Source: Flavobacterium piscinae (GTDB lineage: Bacteria; Bacteroidota; Bacteroidia; Flavobacteriales; Flavobacteriaceae). From it: a stretch of 64,000 nt of DNA. The stretch spans positions 62,001 to 126,000 of the forward strand of contig NZ_SBKQ01000005.1 of assembly GCF_004122145.1 (NCBI RefSeq), given 5' to 3'. The notes beneath the pieces were generated by a model. It worked only from the letters and a program-made list of their open reading frames with translations. It did not search any database and was not told the origin of the DNA. Made by a program: the position numbers and the translations under genes. Shown one piece after another: positions 18,601 through 26,136 of the stretch. Position 1 is the stretch's first letter. Each line of letters begins with the position of its first letter.

Positions 18601-18878
18601 CTCAAACCGGCTTTGTAGCGGTCAAATTGTTCTTTGAGGGTTTTGCTTTTCAAGTCCACCCCAATATCCTTCGCCTCAATATAACCCACCGGAATATCTT
18701 TGCGACTCAACATATAGTCCGGTGCTCCACATTCACTGCGTGCGGGTTCATTCGTCACCAAAATATCCGGCAACAAATGCGTTAACAACACTTGCAAATC
18801 ACTGCGATAACTGTGCTCTCGGGCTTTTCCGGTTTGGTATAATGTGTTTAGGTTGGATACGTAGTGGTGTAGGGTCAT
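15675..18878 (-). CDS. Single-chain restriction-modification enzyme (type IIG/ISP-like)
   Basis: 1067 aa. N-terminal PD-(D/E)xK nuclease: GAPDYM (D54) and GYIEAK (E68, K70). Helical linker to about residue 300, then an N6-adenine methyltransferase with motif I DPATGTGTF (387-395) and motif IV NPPY (505-508). The C-terminal part (about 700-1067), with FPRVPYPKD and WNFYIGGYQPAQKWLKDRK, matches the target-recognition/C-terminal region of type ISP enzymes. There is no helicase domain, unlike LlaGI-type ISP proteins (about 1570 aa), so a type IIG architecture is likely. It would methylate and cut DNA as one polypeptide. Confidence 0.88.
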   Translation of the reverse strand: MTLHHYVSNLNTLYQTGKAREHSYRSDLQVLLTHLLPDILVTNEPARSECGAPDYMLSRKDIPVGYIEAKDIGVDLKSKTLKEQFDRYKAGLSNLIFTDYMDFHFYKDGNFVTSVAIASLEHGVIVPKEEHFETFVGLIQNFVAVVSQTIKSPTKLAEMMAGKAKLMASVIEQSLAKDDVNLTRSALKQQMLSFQQMLIHDIDNKAFADIYAQTIAYGMFAARYHDPTLPTFSREEAATLIPKSNPFLRKLFQDIAGYDLDDRLVWIVDELVSIFLATDVAEIMKNFGKSTKQEDPVVHFYETFLAAYNPALRKARGVWYTPQPVVNFIVRAVDDILKTEFGLSQGLADTSKIKIKKKAVTQTGTGANSKIKEVETEVEVHKVQILDPATGTGTFLAEVVKHIYQKFEGQQGIWSKYVTNDLIPRLNGFELLMASYAMAHLKMDMLLTETGYKPTDDQRFRIFLTNSLEEAHPDTATLFSSWLSDEADQANAIKRDAPVMVVMGNPPYSGISSNNGKWISDLIEDYKYVDGEHFKERKHWLNDDYVKFIRFGQHFIDKNGSGILAYINPHGFLDNPTFRGMRWHLMQSFDKIYTIDLHGNSKKKETAPDGSTDVNVFDIQQGVSINLFIKTGKKKKDELGQVYHYDIYGKRELKYDFLIQNSLTSISFNKLIPEKPYMFFIQKNDDGKKDYEKGFRIDDILPLNVTGIVTARDSLVIDMSKDKLIERMKNFSNSFFNDDYVRNLYFGNKKSGKYLAGDSRGWSLISARKKIEHFDHQIIIKKIDYRPFDTRYIYYTPEMVDWGREKYMKHVLKENNPSLVLARQTTDEYWNNIQVTNNMVDNRYHFSYKGIPSQFPLYLYPDTTGQQDAFSEQAERVPNLNMEIVSKMAEGLGLKFVAEKDGLETLRGLMAPIDILDYIYAVLHSPNYREKYKEFLKIDFPRVPYPKDQKTFFELVELGGQLREIHLLESPVVEKFITQYPEDGDNVVVKPQYKDGKVYINDTQYFANVPEVAWNFYIGGYQPAQKWLKDRKDRELSYEDILHYQKIIVALKETDGIMGRIDGVLEV

Positions 18879-19137
18879 GGCTCAAAAATTACATGCTCAA
18901 ATATAAAGGATTCTGGGGAGATGGGGAGGGGTTGGGTATTGAATTGTGAATGTTTTTTAGGTGATGGTTTTGGGAAAAAGTTTGGTTTTATTTTTTGATA
19001 TTGATTTTTATAATTTATTTGCATTATTGATTTTCAATATTTTATTTTTGATGAAACGGAATAATTTATTTATAATGGCTATTTTATAACTTACAAAATC
19101 TCAAAATTTTTGTGAAGTTAAATGAAAACTTGAATTT

Positions 19138-19713
19138 TTAACTAATCATTTTAGTAAAATGCTCATAGCCTTCACTTAAATTACTATAAATTTCTTGAAC
19201 AACTGTTTTTTCTAAAGCATTTTCAATTGTCAAATCTATTAGTTTACCTTTTAATAATTGGAACCAAGTTTTTTTTCCTAGATTAAAATGATTTTTTAAT
19301 TCTTCAATCTCATCAAAAATAATTTGTTGTCCAAACCCTTGTTTTTCAAGTTTTTCAATAATTTGATTTAACTTTAAATGTAAACTTGATTCTTCGTTTA
19401 TTGAAAATTCTTCATCACTTTTAGGTTCAAAATAATAATATTTTTTAATACTATCAATTTCTTGGTCGATAGCAAAAATTGCTAAGTTTCTCTGTTCTTC
19501 ATAGCCACAACCAATACATCCTCTACTTATATGATCTTTTATATCCTCCAATGAAGTGTTTTTTAAGGTTTTTAAAAAATCTAATTTATCTCTTTCTCGA
19601 TTAAAATAATATAGTTTGTTGTCTAATTTAGATTTAATGTTTTCCAATGTATTTACTCCATTTAAAAAATCATATTCATAAAAATCTTTTGCTTCTTTTT
19701 CTACGATATTCAT
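19138..19713 (-). CDS. Hypothetical protein, 191 aa, CxxC motif
   Basis: Charged, mostly helical protein with GCIGCGYEEQ near residue 65-74, a possible partial metal site or redox pair, and coiled-coil-like Lys/Glu helices. I do not recognise the family. It lies between the restriction-modification gene (258 bp of AT-rich gene-free DNA) and the DUF6119-like gene (53-bp gap, same strand), so it is probably expressed with the latter. Together with its neighbours it looks visibly more AT-rich than the flanking core genes. Confidence 0.6.
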   Translation of the reverse strand: MNIVEKEAKDFYEYDFLNGVNTLENIKSKLDNKLYYFNRERDKLDFLKTLKNTSLEDIKDHISRGCIGCGYEEQRNLAIFAIDQEIDSIKKYYYFEPKSDEEFSINEESSLHLKLNQIIEKLEKQGFGQQIIFDEIEELKNHFNLGKKTWFQLLKGKLIDLTIENALEKTVVQEIYSNLSEGYEHFTKMIS

Positions 19714-19766
19714 AATAAATTCGTTTAAACTTGAAATTTAATTAAGTCATTTATATTATATAGGTC

Positions 19767-21566
19767 TCACATTTGATGATTTTGTCTCCGGATTTGGTAA
19801 GTGAGTAAATCATAATAATTTGCTCTCATATCACTTGAACATTGGATTAGAGAGAAACGTGCAATATTTGAATCAAATTTGTCTATATTTTCTTCAACCA
19901 ACAAATCTTTAGTCAAATGCGAAGTAAAAGCTAAAACATAGGTTATTTTTTTATTAAATAACATTTTAAATTCTTCCAGAGACATATTTTTTATACGTCC
20001 TTTTTTATTCATAAGTTTATTGTAAATAATATCCAATGTAGATTTATTTTCTGTTGCTAAGACCTCTTTTAACCTTCTTGCTGAAATTGTTATTTGGTTT
20101 GTTAATTCCCTCATATTAGAAGCAAAACCGTATTTGACATGTATTAAATAAATATTACTATCATCATATTTTAGAATATCACACAGTTCTAATCCATCTG
20201 CAATTATAGTATCAATAACAATATAATTTGAAAGTTTTTTGTATTCTAAATTGTATTTCTTTTCAGTTTTTATAATAAGTTTATCCCAAGGTATAGGTAG
20301 TAGATTTAGGGGTGCTGGATAGGTTTTTAAAATATGGCTTGTATTAACTTTTAAATCTTGTATGAATGAGTCTCTCAGTATATACCATTTTGTATCAACA
20401 AGGAAAACAGGTCTTCCTTGAACTGGAAATTCTGTTGAAATATGATATAAAAAGCTAGATGCAATAGTACTTTTTCTCTTGTTTTCATTTCGATAGCATA
20501 GAACCCTTACTCCTTGAAGAAATACTTTAAAATTAAAAAGGTCATTTTCGCCATATATTTCAACAGCTCTGGTTAGAACTACATTATATATATCATCTTT
20601 ATCATAAACAGTTTTGAAAGTGGTATATTGTTTTTCTCCAATTCTTTCTTTCAATACATAATAATCAGCCTCATAGAATAATTCAATGTTGTTTGGATTT
20701 GTAAAATCATATTCAAATTTATTATGAGGACTTAAGTTTTTATTATTTAAATTGCCAATATCATTATACATTCTTTGAATTAATTCAGGTTTGCAAAAAT
20801 TTTCTATAAAATTACTATCAGTAACTTCTTCATAAGAACTTAAATAGTCAGATTTCTCAAGTTCAGATATTATTCCAAGTTCTTTAATTATTTTATGAAG
20901 GTTATTAAAATCAACATTTTTCTTAATTTTAAATGCTTTTCCTACATATATTTGTATTCTATCAGTTTGTTTATTTTTTAAAAAATTAAAATGAAGGTTA
21001 CTTATTTCAGGACTTAATTTTAAGTGTATTTCTTGGGGGACCTTTCCAAAACGTATAAAATCAATTATTCGAAACACTCCTCTATATTGTTTATTTTCAC
21101 CGGCTACTGTACCTGTTATACCCCGTGATCTTATAGATGCAAGTTCATCCATTTCTGGTTTCATAATTCTGGAGTAAGTATCTAAACCAAATGAATGATC
21201 TATAAACGGCAAAATAATTTGATAAGAATTACCACCTATAACACAAAATATTTCTTCTCTGTCAGTTTCAATAAATAAGATTAATGAAAGTTTTTGTTGT
21301 GTAAAATCAGTTGGATTATTTGCTAATTCACTTGGTAAAAATTCTTGCCAATCTGAAACAACTTCATCTGAATTAAATAAATACAAAAAGTAATGAAAAT
21401 TCTCTTTGGTAAAAGTTTTTAAATCTTCTGCTTTGAAGTTTGACTTAAGTCCTGTTAAGGAATTATACGAATTTATAATTTTTGTTAATATTAAAGTTGT
21501 ATTTAATAGATTTTTTAAATCATTGTGTTTTTTATTAATTCTATATATTTTAGGATTTTGTGTCAT
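19767..21566 (-). CDS. DUF6119/TIGR04141-like sporadically distributed protein
   Basis: 599 aa. The pattern fits the TIGR04141/DUF6119 family. An early region around CVIGGNSYQIILPFIDHSFG is followed by SIRSRGITGTVAG and FRIIDFIRFG. A mid-region GKAFKIKKNVDF follows. Later comes FPVQGRPVFLVDTKWYILRDSF, and a C-terminal part with DGLELCDILKY and LIHVKYGFAS may be nuclease-like (E/D...K spacing). Members are scattered and often lie near restriction or defence genes. No catalytic role is established. Same strand and close to the 191-aa gene. Confidence 0.65.
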   Translation of the reverse strand: MTQNPKIYRINKKHNDLKNLLNTTLILTKIINSYNSLTGLKSNFKAEDLKTFTKENFHYFLYLFNSDEVVSDWQEFLPSELANNPTDFTQQKLSLILFIETDREEIFCVIGGNSYQIILPFIDHSFGLDTYSRIMKPEMDELASIRSRGITGTVAGENKQYRGVFRIIDFIRFGKVPQEIHLKLSPEISNLHFNFLKNKQTDRIQIYVGKAFKIKKNVDFNNLHKIIKELGIISELEKSDYLSSYEEVTDSNFIENFCKPELIQRMYNDIGNLNNKNLSPHNKFEYDFTNPNNIELFYEADYYVLKERIGEKQYTTFKTVYDKDDIYNVVLTRAVEIYGENDLFNFKVFLQGVRVLCYRNENKRKSTIASSFLYHISTEFPVQGRPVFLVDTKWYILRDSFIQDLKVNTSHILKTYPAPLNLLPIPWDKLIIKTEKKYNLEYKKLSNYIVIDTIIADGLELCDILKYDDSNIYLIHVKYGFASNMRELTNQITISARRLKEVLATENKSTLDIIYNKLMNKKGRIKNMSLEEFKMLFNKKITYVLAFTSHLTKDLLVEENIDKFDSNIARFSLIQCSSDMRANYYDLLTYQIRRQNHQM

Positions 21567-21732
21567 ATCATTTTTTTGATTCCTAGTATTTGAAAGTCTT
21601 CACATGAATGGAATTAGTTCGGTTTATGAGTTTACAATACGTTTAACTAAAGCAATTGCCACATTAAAAGTCTTTAACTTAAATTTACCAATGTCTCTTA
21701 AAATAAACACAATCTTTTTATTGCAATTATAT

Positions 21733-22518
21733 TTATTTTCTTTTTTTAAGTTTTAATTTCATTGTCCCGTTTTTATTATCAACTTCAAATTTCACTTCGT
21801 CATAGTCCTTAATTATTTTTTTAAAATTATCTGGAAGTTTTGGGATGATTAATTTTTTACCCTCTCTAGGCTGTTTGTTAAATAGTGCTTGAAGGTAGTC
21901 AAATGAAAGAAGTGTTATATCTTTAAGAAGGTCATGATTTTGTAGTCCCCAAATTATAAGGAATTTAATTTCGTATTCAAGACTATTCTCAGTGGTAGCT
22001 AGTCCAATTTCAGAAATTTTGTTTTCCGATTCTGAATTTAACCAATCATTAAAGTCTTCTAAATTAAATTCTCTATTTTCAAATTGTTTAAAATCAGATA
22101 ATTCAGATATAATTTTACTTTGAAAATCTTTTCTTAAATATCTATATGTAAAATGTCTTCTAATTAAATAAAATTCTTCAAATAGGTAAATTAACTCCTC
22201 AAAATAAGGGTCATTTAATTTTTCATTAATACGATACCTAATTTTTCGGAAACGTTCAAAAATTATTTCTTCATATCTTTTATCATATGGAATGAAACTG
22301 TTAAAAGCAGCTTTAGCAAAAAATTGATTTTTTTCATATTGGTTTGCATAAAATGAATACTTTAAGCTTTCAAACTTTTTGTTGCTTTCAGATTTGACAA
22401 TGTCAAGGTTTGCTAGACCTATCGCAGCGTTTACTAAAGATAGAATCTGTTGTGATTCGGTTGTGGTTACAGAGTCTCTGTCAAAAAATATGTTTAGTTG
22501 TCCTTTTTCTGGTTTCAT
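21733..22518 (-). CDS. Hypothetical protein, 261 aa
   Basis: Soluble, charged protein rich in Phe/Tyr/Arg (RRHFTYRYLRKDF near residues 115-127), ending in a Lys-rich beta strand (TMKLKLKKRK). No motif I recognise. It is the first gene of the minus-strand accessory run and is separated from the DUF6119-like gene by 166 gene-free bp. Base composition is AT-rich like its two downstream neighbours. A defence-associated role is guessed only from position. Confidence 0.55.
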   Translation of the reverse strand: MKPEKGQLNIFFDRDSVTTTESQQILSLVNAAIGLANLDIVKSESNKKFESLKYSFYANQYEKNQFFAKAAFNSFIPYDKRYEEIIFERFRKIRYRINEKLNDPYFEELIYLFEEFYLIRRHFTYRYLRKDFQSKIISELSDFKQFENREFNLEDFNDWLNSESENKISEIGLATTENSLEYEIKFLIIWGLQNHDLLKDITLLSFDYLQALFNKQPREGKKLIIPKLPDNFKKIIKDYDEVKFEVDNKNGTMKLKLKKRK

Positions 22519-22739
22519 TATATTGTCTTTATATCAATGTATCCAATAAGTTAGCATTTTTACATTCTCAAACGTTTATATATAAAAGTTATACCCGCCC
22601 CAAAAGGCAATTAGTCATTCTCCCGTTAAAAACTATGGTATTTGTATTCGGAAATCCAAATCTAAAAAATTAAATCTAGATTTCCTACAAAAGAATACAA
22701 GTTTTCAAAAACAAAGTATAGCTTCAAATAAAGTACATC

Positions 22740-24236
22740 TTACGCACTCAACTTCCCTTTCAATTTATCCAAATGTTGCCCTAATTTTTCCGGTTCCCAA
22801 TACTCAGTTTTCAAATGCGGAGCATGTCCAACATAGCGGGTGAGTTCTTCAGTCATAATCCGTTGCAAGATATGCTCGTTCCCAACAGTGGTAACCAAAC
22901 TGTCATGTATAGTAAACAAGGGCATTTTCGGGTGTTCCTTACTAATGCGTTTGGCAATAATTTCAATCACCAAATAACTTTCAATGTTTTGCAATAAAAT
23001 AGGGAGTAGTTCTTTATATACCCTTTTAATAGCAGCTAAAACTTGATATACATCTTCAAACTCTTGTTTAAACATTAACTTAGGTTTTGCTTTGGGATGA
23101 GCTAAAAAACGGTTATCAGAAAAAAAGGCTTGCAAAACAGCAACCTTTGCATCATCTCGGGTTATAGTATAGAGCTTATAATGCTCTTGAAAACGAAGCA
23201 ATAAATAATCATACAATTTACCTTTACAAACTTTATCTCTGTAAATAGTAAATTCTTCCTCATCCATTGTATTTATTAGCTTGAGCATACTTTCTACTAA
23301 CATAATGATAGAAGTTATAGATATATCATTCTTTAATCCTTTATTAATTCTTCTATCTATTTCTTTAATAAATTTATATAAAAACAAGCGAGAATAGTCA
23401 TGCGGCTCGCTATTTTTTTTGCACTTTTTTTGCTTTTCAGCTAAAATTTGGTAAAATCGCTCCCAAAAATGTACGTCCAAAAGCAATAACGACAAATAAG
23501 GCTGACTATTCGAAATATCTACCGCTACCAGTTGCTTTCCGTCATACGTAAGGGCGTTTCGAATAATACCCCTCATATTCGTTAAACTAGTATGATAACG
23601 ATAAACTAAACCATCAACCTTAAACCGAAATTGACCGCTATGCAAAAATTGAGCAGATAACTTTGAATACTCATACTGCTGATAAGGACATTTATGTTTA
23701 TTTTTCACAAATGAATAATCACGTAAGTTCACAAAATTTTCTTTAAAGAAAAATTCTTCCTTCAAAAAGTCTTGTACCAAATCATAATCAATTTTTAAGT
23801 TGGGGTTAAACCATCTATTCAAATAATCATAATTTTTATTGTCTGTTTTTTGCTTTCTTTGGTATTCCTTTAGCTTTCTTATTAAACAAACATCTATCAA
23901 TTCATAAGTACCGCTCAAATCCCGATAAGGTACCGTAAATCGATAGTGCTTACAATACACGCCACTCAAATAATTTTTATCGGTATTAACCTCAATAATT
24001 CCCCTTTCAATCGCATAATTAATGTGCGGTTTATAATTATCAACCAAACCCTCTAAAATCTTAGAGGACAAAGGCACATAATCGTCATGTAATTTGATAT
24101 TTTTATTATAAACCGGAATCGTAGCAATCGCATGCAGAATATAAGCAAGCTTATCGGTTTTATACGCAGGAAATTGGGGCGGAAACTGCTTTTCTATGGC
24201 TTTTAAATCCAACCCCTTCGGTAAGATGAGGGTCAT
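22740..24236 (-). CDS. Putative Pol A/T7 RNA polymerase-like palm protein
   Basis: 498 aa, not known to me as an annotated family. Three polymerase-like motifs occur in the right order. Motif A is LVAVDISNSQP with D240 (compare D-x-S of Pol A and D-G-S-C-S of T7 RNAP). Motif B is R360-x3-K364-x3-L368-x3-F372 in TRDDAKVAVLQAFF (Pol A: R-x3-K-x3-F-x3-YG). Motif C is FTIHDSLVTT with H444-D445-S446 (T7 RNAP: HDS). A SLTNMRGIIRNAL segment precedes motif A as in Pol A. No 3'-5' exonuclease motifs are seen. It is probably a nucleic-acid polymerase of a mobile element; enzymatic activity is inference. Confidence 0.55.
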   Translation of the reverse strand: MTLILPKGLDLKAIEKQFPPQFPAYKTDKLAYILHAIATIPVYNKNIKLHDDYVPLSSKILEGLVDNYKPHINYAIERGIIEVNTDKNYLSGVYCKHYRFTVPYRDLSGTYELIDVCLIRKLKEYQRKQKTDNKNYDYLNRWFNPNLKIDYDLVQDFLKEEFFFKENFVNLRDYSFVKNKHKCPYQQYEYSKLSAQFLHSGQFRFKVDGLVYRYHTSLTNMRGIIRNALTYDGKQLVAVDISNSQPYLSLLLLDVHFWERFYQILAEKQKKCKKNSEPHDYSRLFLYKFIKEIDRRINKGLKNDISITSIIMLVESMLKLINTMDEEEFTIYRDKVCKGKLYDYLLLRFQEHYKLYTITRDDAKVAVLQAFFSDNRFLAHPKAKPKLMFKQEFEDVYQVLAAIKRVYKELLPILLQNIESYLVIEIIAKRISKEHPKMPLFTIHDSLVTTVGNEHILQRIMTEELTRYVGHAPHLKTEYWEPEKLGQHLDKLKGKLSA

Positions 24237-24324
24237 ACAATATGGCTTTTATTTTTTGTTAAAATTAAATAATCTTTAAAAAACCAAAAGAATAAAATTA
24301 CTGGAAGTTATCAACTAAAAATTG

Positions 24325-24360
24325 TTAAAAAAACTCCCAAAACATAACGTCTGGGAGTTT
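24325..24360 (-). terminator. Rho-independent terminator
   Basis: Perfect 9-bp stem AAACTCCCA / TGGGAGTTT (24331-24339, 24352-24360) with a 12-nt loop. On the minus strand it is followed by a T-run, so it terminates the gene ending at 24385 and separates it from the polymerase-like gene. Confidence 0.8.
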
Positions 24361-24384
24361 ACAGTAGCAAGGGGCAAAAAGGGC

Positions 24385-25134
24385 TTATTGAACCGCTACA
24401 ATGTTCAATACGTTAAACGCTCCATTATTCAACGGATACTGTACAGCATTCACCTCTTGAAAAAATTCAATCAGTAAAAAATAAAACTGGATACCGCTTC
24501 CCGCAGGAACACCACTCGGGGTCAAGGTTTGGGTAGCAATACCGCTGTTGGTAGGCAAATTAACCACATCGCTGTACGTAATGGCATACTCGGCAGTACC
24601 AAAATCCAAATTCAAAAAAGCACTTTGCAACGAAAAATGCGTCGCTCCCTGTGGAGTACGTAACTGTTGCAAAGGATTAAAATCCGCAATCGTAATCGCT
24701 CCCGTAGCAGTATCAACCTCATAAGGAGCATACAATACCGCAGGCAAAACCGCACGCTGATTAAAATCAAACCCTCTCAAATACTGCTTGCCGTCTTCAC
24801 TCTGAATACCTTCCGAAACCGTGCGTTCACCCCTCGCACTCGCCGTATCAGCATTCTTAATGCCCGACATAACCTTCAACATACGACTCGACAACTTGCT
24901 GTCCTTGGCCTTAAAAACCAACTGACCCGCTGCCATGCGTAATAACTTACCCGCCTGAGCACTGTGCCCAAACTCTACACCGTTTTCACGGGTTCTCACA
25001 AACGCCGGATCATTCAAAATTCGATTCCGACTAACGCCCCCTTTCGTGCGTACCATGTGCCCATCAGCACTCTTGTAAAACGTCAGATTTTCCAACGTTC
25101 CCTCAATCTTGAGGATACCATTTGACTTGGCCAT
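24385..25134 (-). CDS. Flavobacteriia conserved MAKxxGILK-type protein
   Basis: 249 aa. The N-terminal third is basic and strongly patterned (MAKSNGILKIEGTLENLTFY, then DGHMVRTKGG, RTRENGVEFGH and GKLLRMA). The C-terminal half is beta-rich with ADFNPLQQLRTPQGATHF and many aromatic residues, like a structural or DNA/virion protein. From memory, proteins with this N-terminus recur, often in several copies, in Flavobacteriia without assigned function. It has its own terminator. Its position between a polymerase-motif gene and a small protein suggests a mobile-element component; capsid-like or nucleoprotein roles are guesses. Confidence 0.6.
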   Translation of the reverse strand: MAKSNGILKIEGTLENLTFYKSADGHMVRTKGGVSRNRILNDPAFVRTRENGVEFGHSAQAGKLLRMAAGQLVFKAKDSKLSSRMLKVMSGIKNADTASARGERTVSEGIQSEDGKQYLRGFDFNQRAVLPAVLYAPYEVDTATGAITIADFNPLQQLRTPQGATHFSLQSAFLNLDFGTAEYAITYSDVVNLPTNSGIATQTLTPSGVPAGSGIQFYFLLIEFFQEVNAVQYPLNNGAFNVLNIVAVQ

Positions 25135-25310
25135 AATTAAAAAAATTAAAATTATAAATCAAAGATATAACATGCTGATATTCAATCCAAAAACCCCATA
25201 CACTTCCTGCGTTAATTTACATAAATAAGCATAAAAATACATTGTATGTTCACTTTTTTTTTGATATATTTGAAGTATAATTTTAACACGAATAAAAACA
25301 AAATAAAATA

Positions 25311-25430
25311 ATCCAAAAATCGAATAATCAAATACTCATATAATCCAAAAAACGAATAATCGAATAATCTAAAAAAAAGATAAAGGGAAGATGAAGGGAA
25401 CATAAAGGGAAGATAAAGGGAACATAGTGG
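25311..25430. repeat. Iteron-like direct repeats
   Basis: Two 22-bp units ATAAAGGGAAGATRAAGGGAAC lie back to back at 25380-25401 and 25402-25423 with one mismatch. They are preceded by repeated AATCCAAAAA-CGAATAATC units at about 25311-25378. They sit in the 550-bp gene-free region between the divergent 24385 and 25686 genes. They could be an origin, a regulator-binding array or mere low-complexity DNA. Confidence 0.6.
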
Positions 25431-25506
25431 GAATAAAATCAAACCAAAAAAATTAAAAAACTAAAAATAATTGAATTGAAAAAAATATAAAACACAATCT
25501 ATATCC

Positions 25507-25549
25507 GTCCAGTCCCCCCTCTCCTTTGGAGAGGAGTCGGGGGTGAGGA
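25507..25549. repeat. REP-like palindromic repeat, copy 1
   Basis: Unit GTCCAGTCCCCCCTCTCC... with an internal hairpin (CTCTCC-TTT-GGAGAG) ending in GGGGGTGAGGA. A second, almost identical copy follows 74 bp later. The same text is a familiar dispersed repeat in Bacteroidota. Confidence 0.75.
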
Positions 25550-25623
25550 AAAAAAACCAATCTCAATTCTAATTCAATCAAAAAATAACAAATAGTAAAA
25601 AAAGTAAAACACAAACCTTAAAC

Positions 25624-25666
25624 GTCCAGTCCCCCCTCTCCTTTGGAGAGGGGTCGGGGGTGAGGA
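25624..25666. repeat. REP-like palindromic repeat, copy 2
   Basis: Differs from copy 1 by a single base (GAGGGGTC against GAGGAGTC) and keeps the CCCTCTCC/GGAGAGGG hairpin. It ends 19 bp before the start of the 65-aa gene. Confidence 0.75.
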
Positions 25667-25685
25667 TACTAAAAGCCACAAAAAA

Positions 25686-25883
25686 ATGAGAAGAAAAACA
25701 AGAGTTAGTGTAACAACCGAAGACATACAATTCATCACCGGTAAAAGCAAACGTTACGCTCAAAACCTAATCGCAAAAATGAAAGAACACTACAACAAAG
25801 AAAAATACCAACTCATCACCTTTCAAGAGTTTTGTGATTACATAGGCATCAAATACAGCGAAATCGAACACTTGATTCATTAA
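25686..25883 (+). CDS. Small putative DNA-binding protein, 65 aa
   Basis: Basic N-terminus (MRRKTRVSV) and a helix-rich body: TTEDIQFITGKSKRYAQNLI looks like a helix-turn-helix, followed by YQLITFQEFCDYIGI. Small proteins with ITGKS...AQ/RR and TFQEFCDY recur in Flavobacteriia from memory. It is divergent from the 249-aa gene across the repeat-rich region, so it may regulate that region or act at an origin; this is inference. Confidence 0.6.
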   Translation: MRRKTRVSVTTEDIQFITGKSKRYAQNLIAKMKEHYNKEKYQLITFQEFCDYIGIKYSEIEHLIH

Positions 25884-25932
25884 ACGTTTGACTTTATTAA
25901 CTTCTATGAACGCTATAATCCAGAGTCTTCAA

Positions 25933-26104
25933 TGCCACCACCCTACCCGGCAATAACCATAAAAACCATCCGGTTGTAGGACATGTTGGATTTTTTTTTT
26001 AGATTTGGGTTGGTGGGGAGAGGTAGTTGGGGTTTTGGAGTTTGGGGAGATTAGGTGGATTTTTTAAAAGTTATATAAACATGAATATATTTAGTAGTTA
26101 GCGG
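25933..26104. repeat. Array spacer repeat, family 1, copy A
   Basis: Core runs from GCCACCACCCTACCCGGC through CCGGTTGTAGGACATGTTGG, a T-run and AGATTTGGGTTGGTGGGGAG to a TATATTTAGTAGTTAGC end, 33 bp before the Crp-like gene. The same blocks recur in copies B to G. This copy lacks the left hairpin part. The TATATTTA near its end resembles a -7 box. Confidence 0.85.
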
Positions 26105-26136
26105 TCATTTTAAAACAAAATCTTCGGAACAGAATT

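Noticed and set aside
25507..25666. CRISPR array
   Set aside because: Only two copies of a palindromic 43-bp unit with one 74-bp gap, and no cas gene; it matches a dispersed repeat type.
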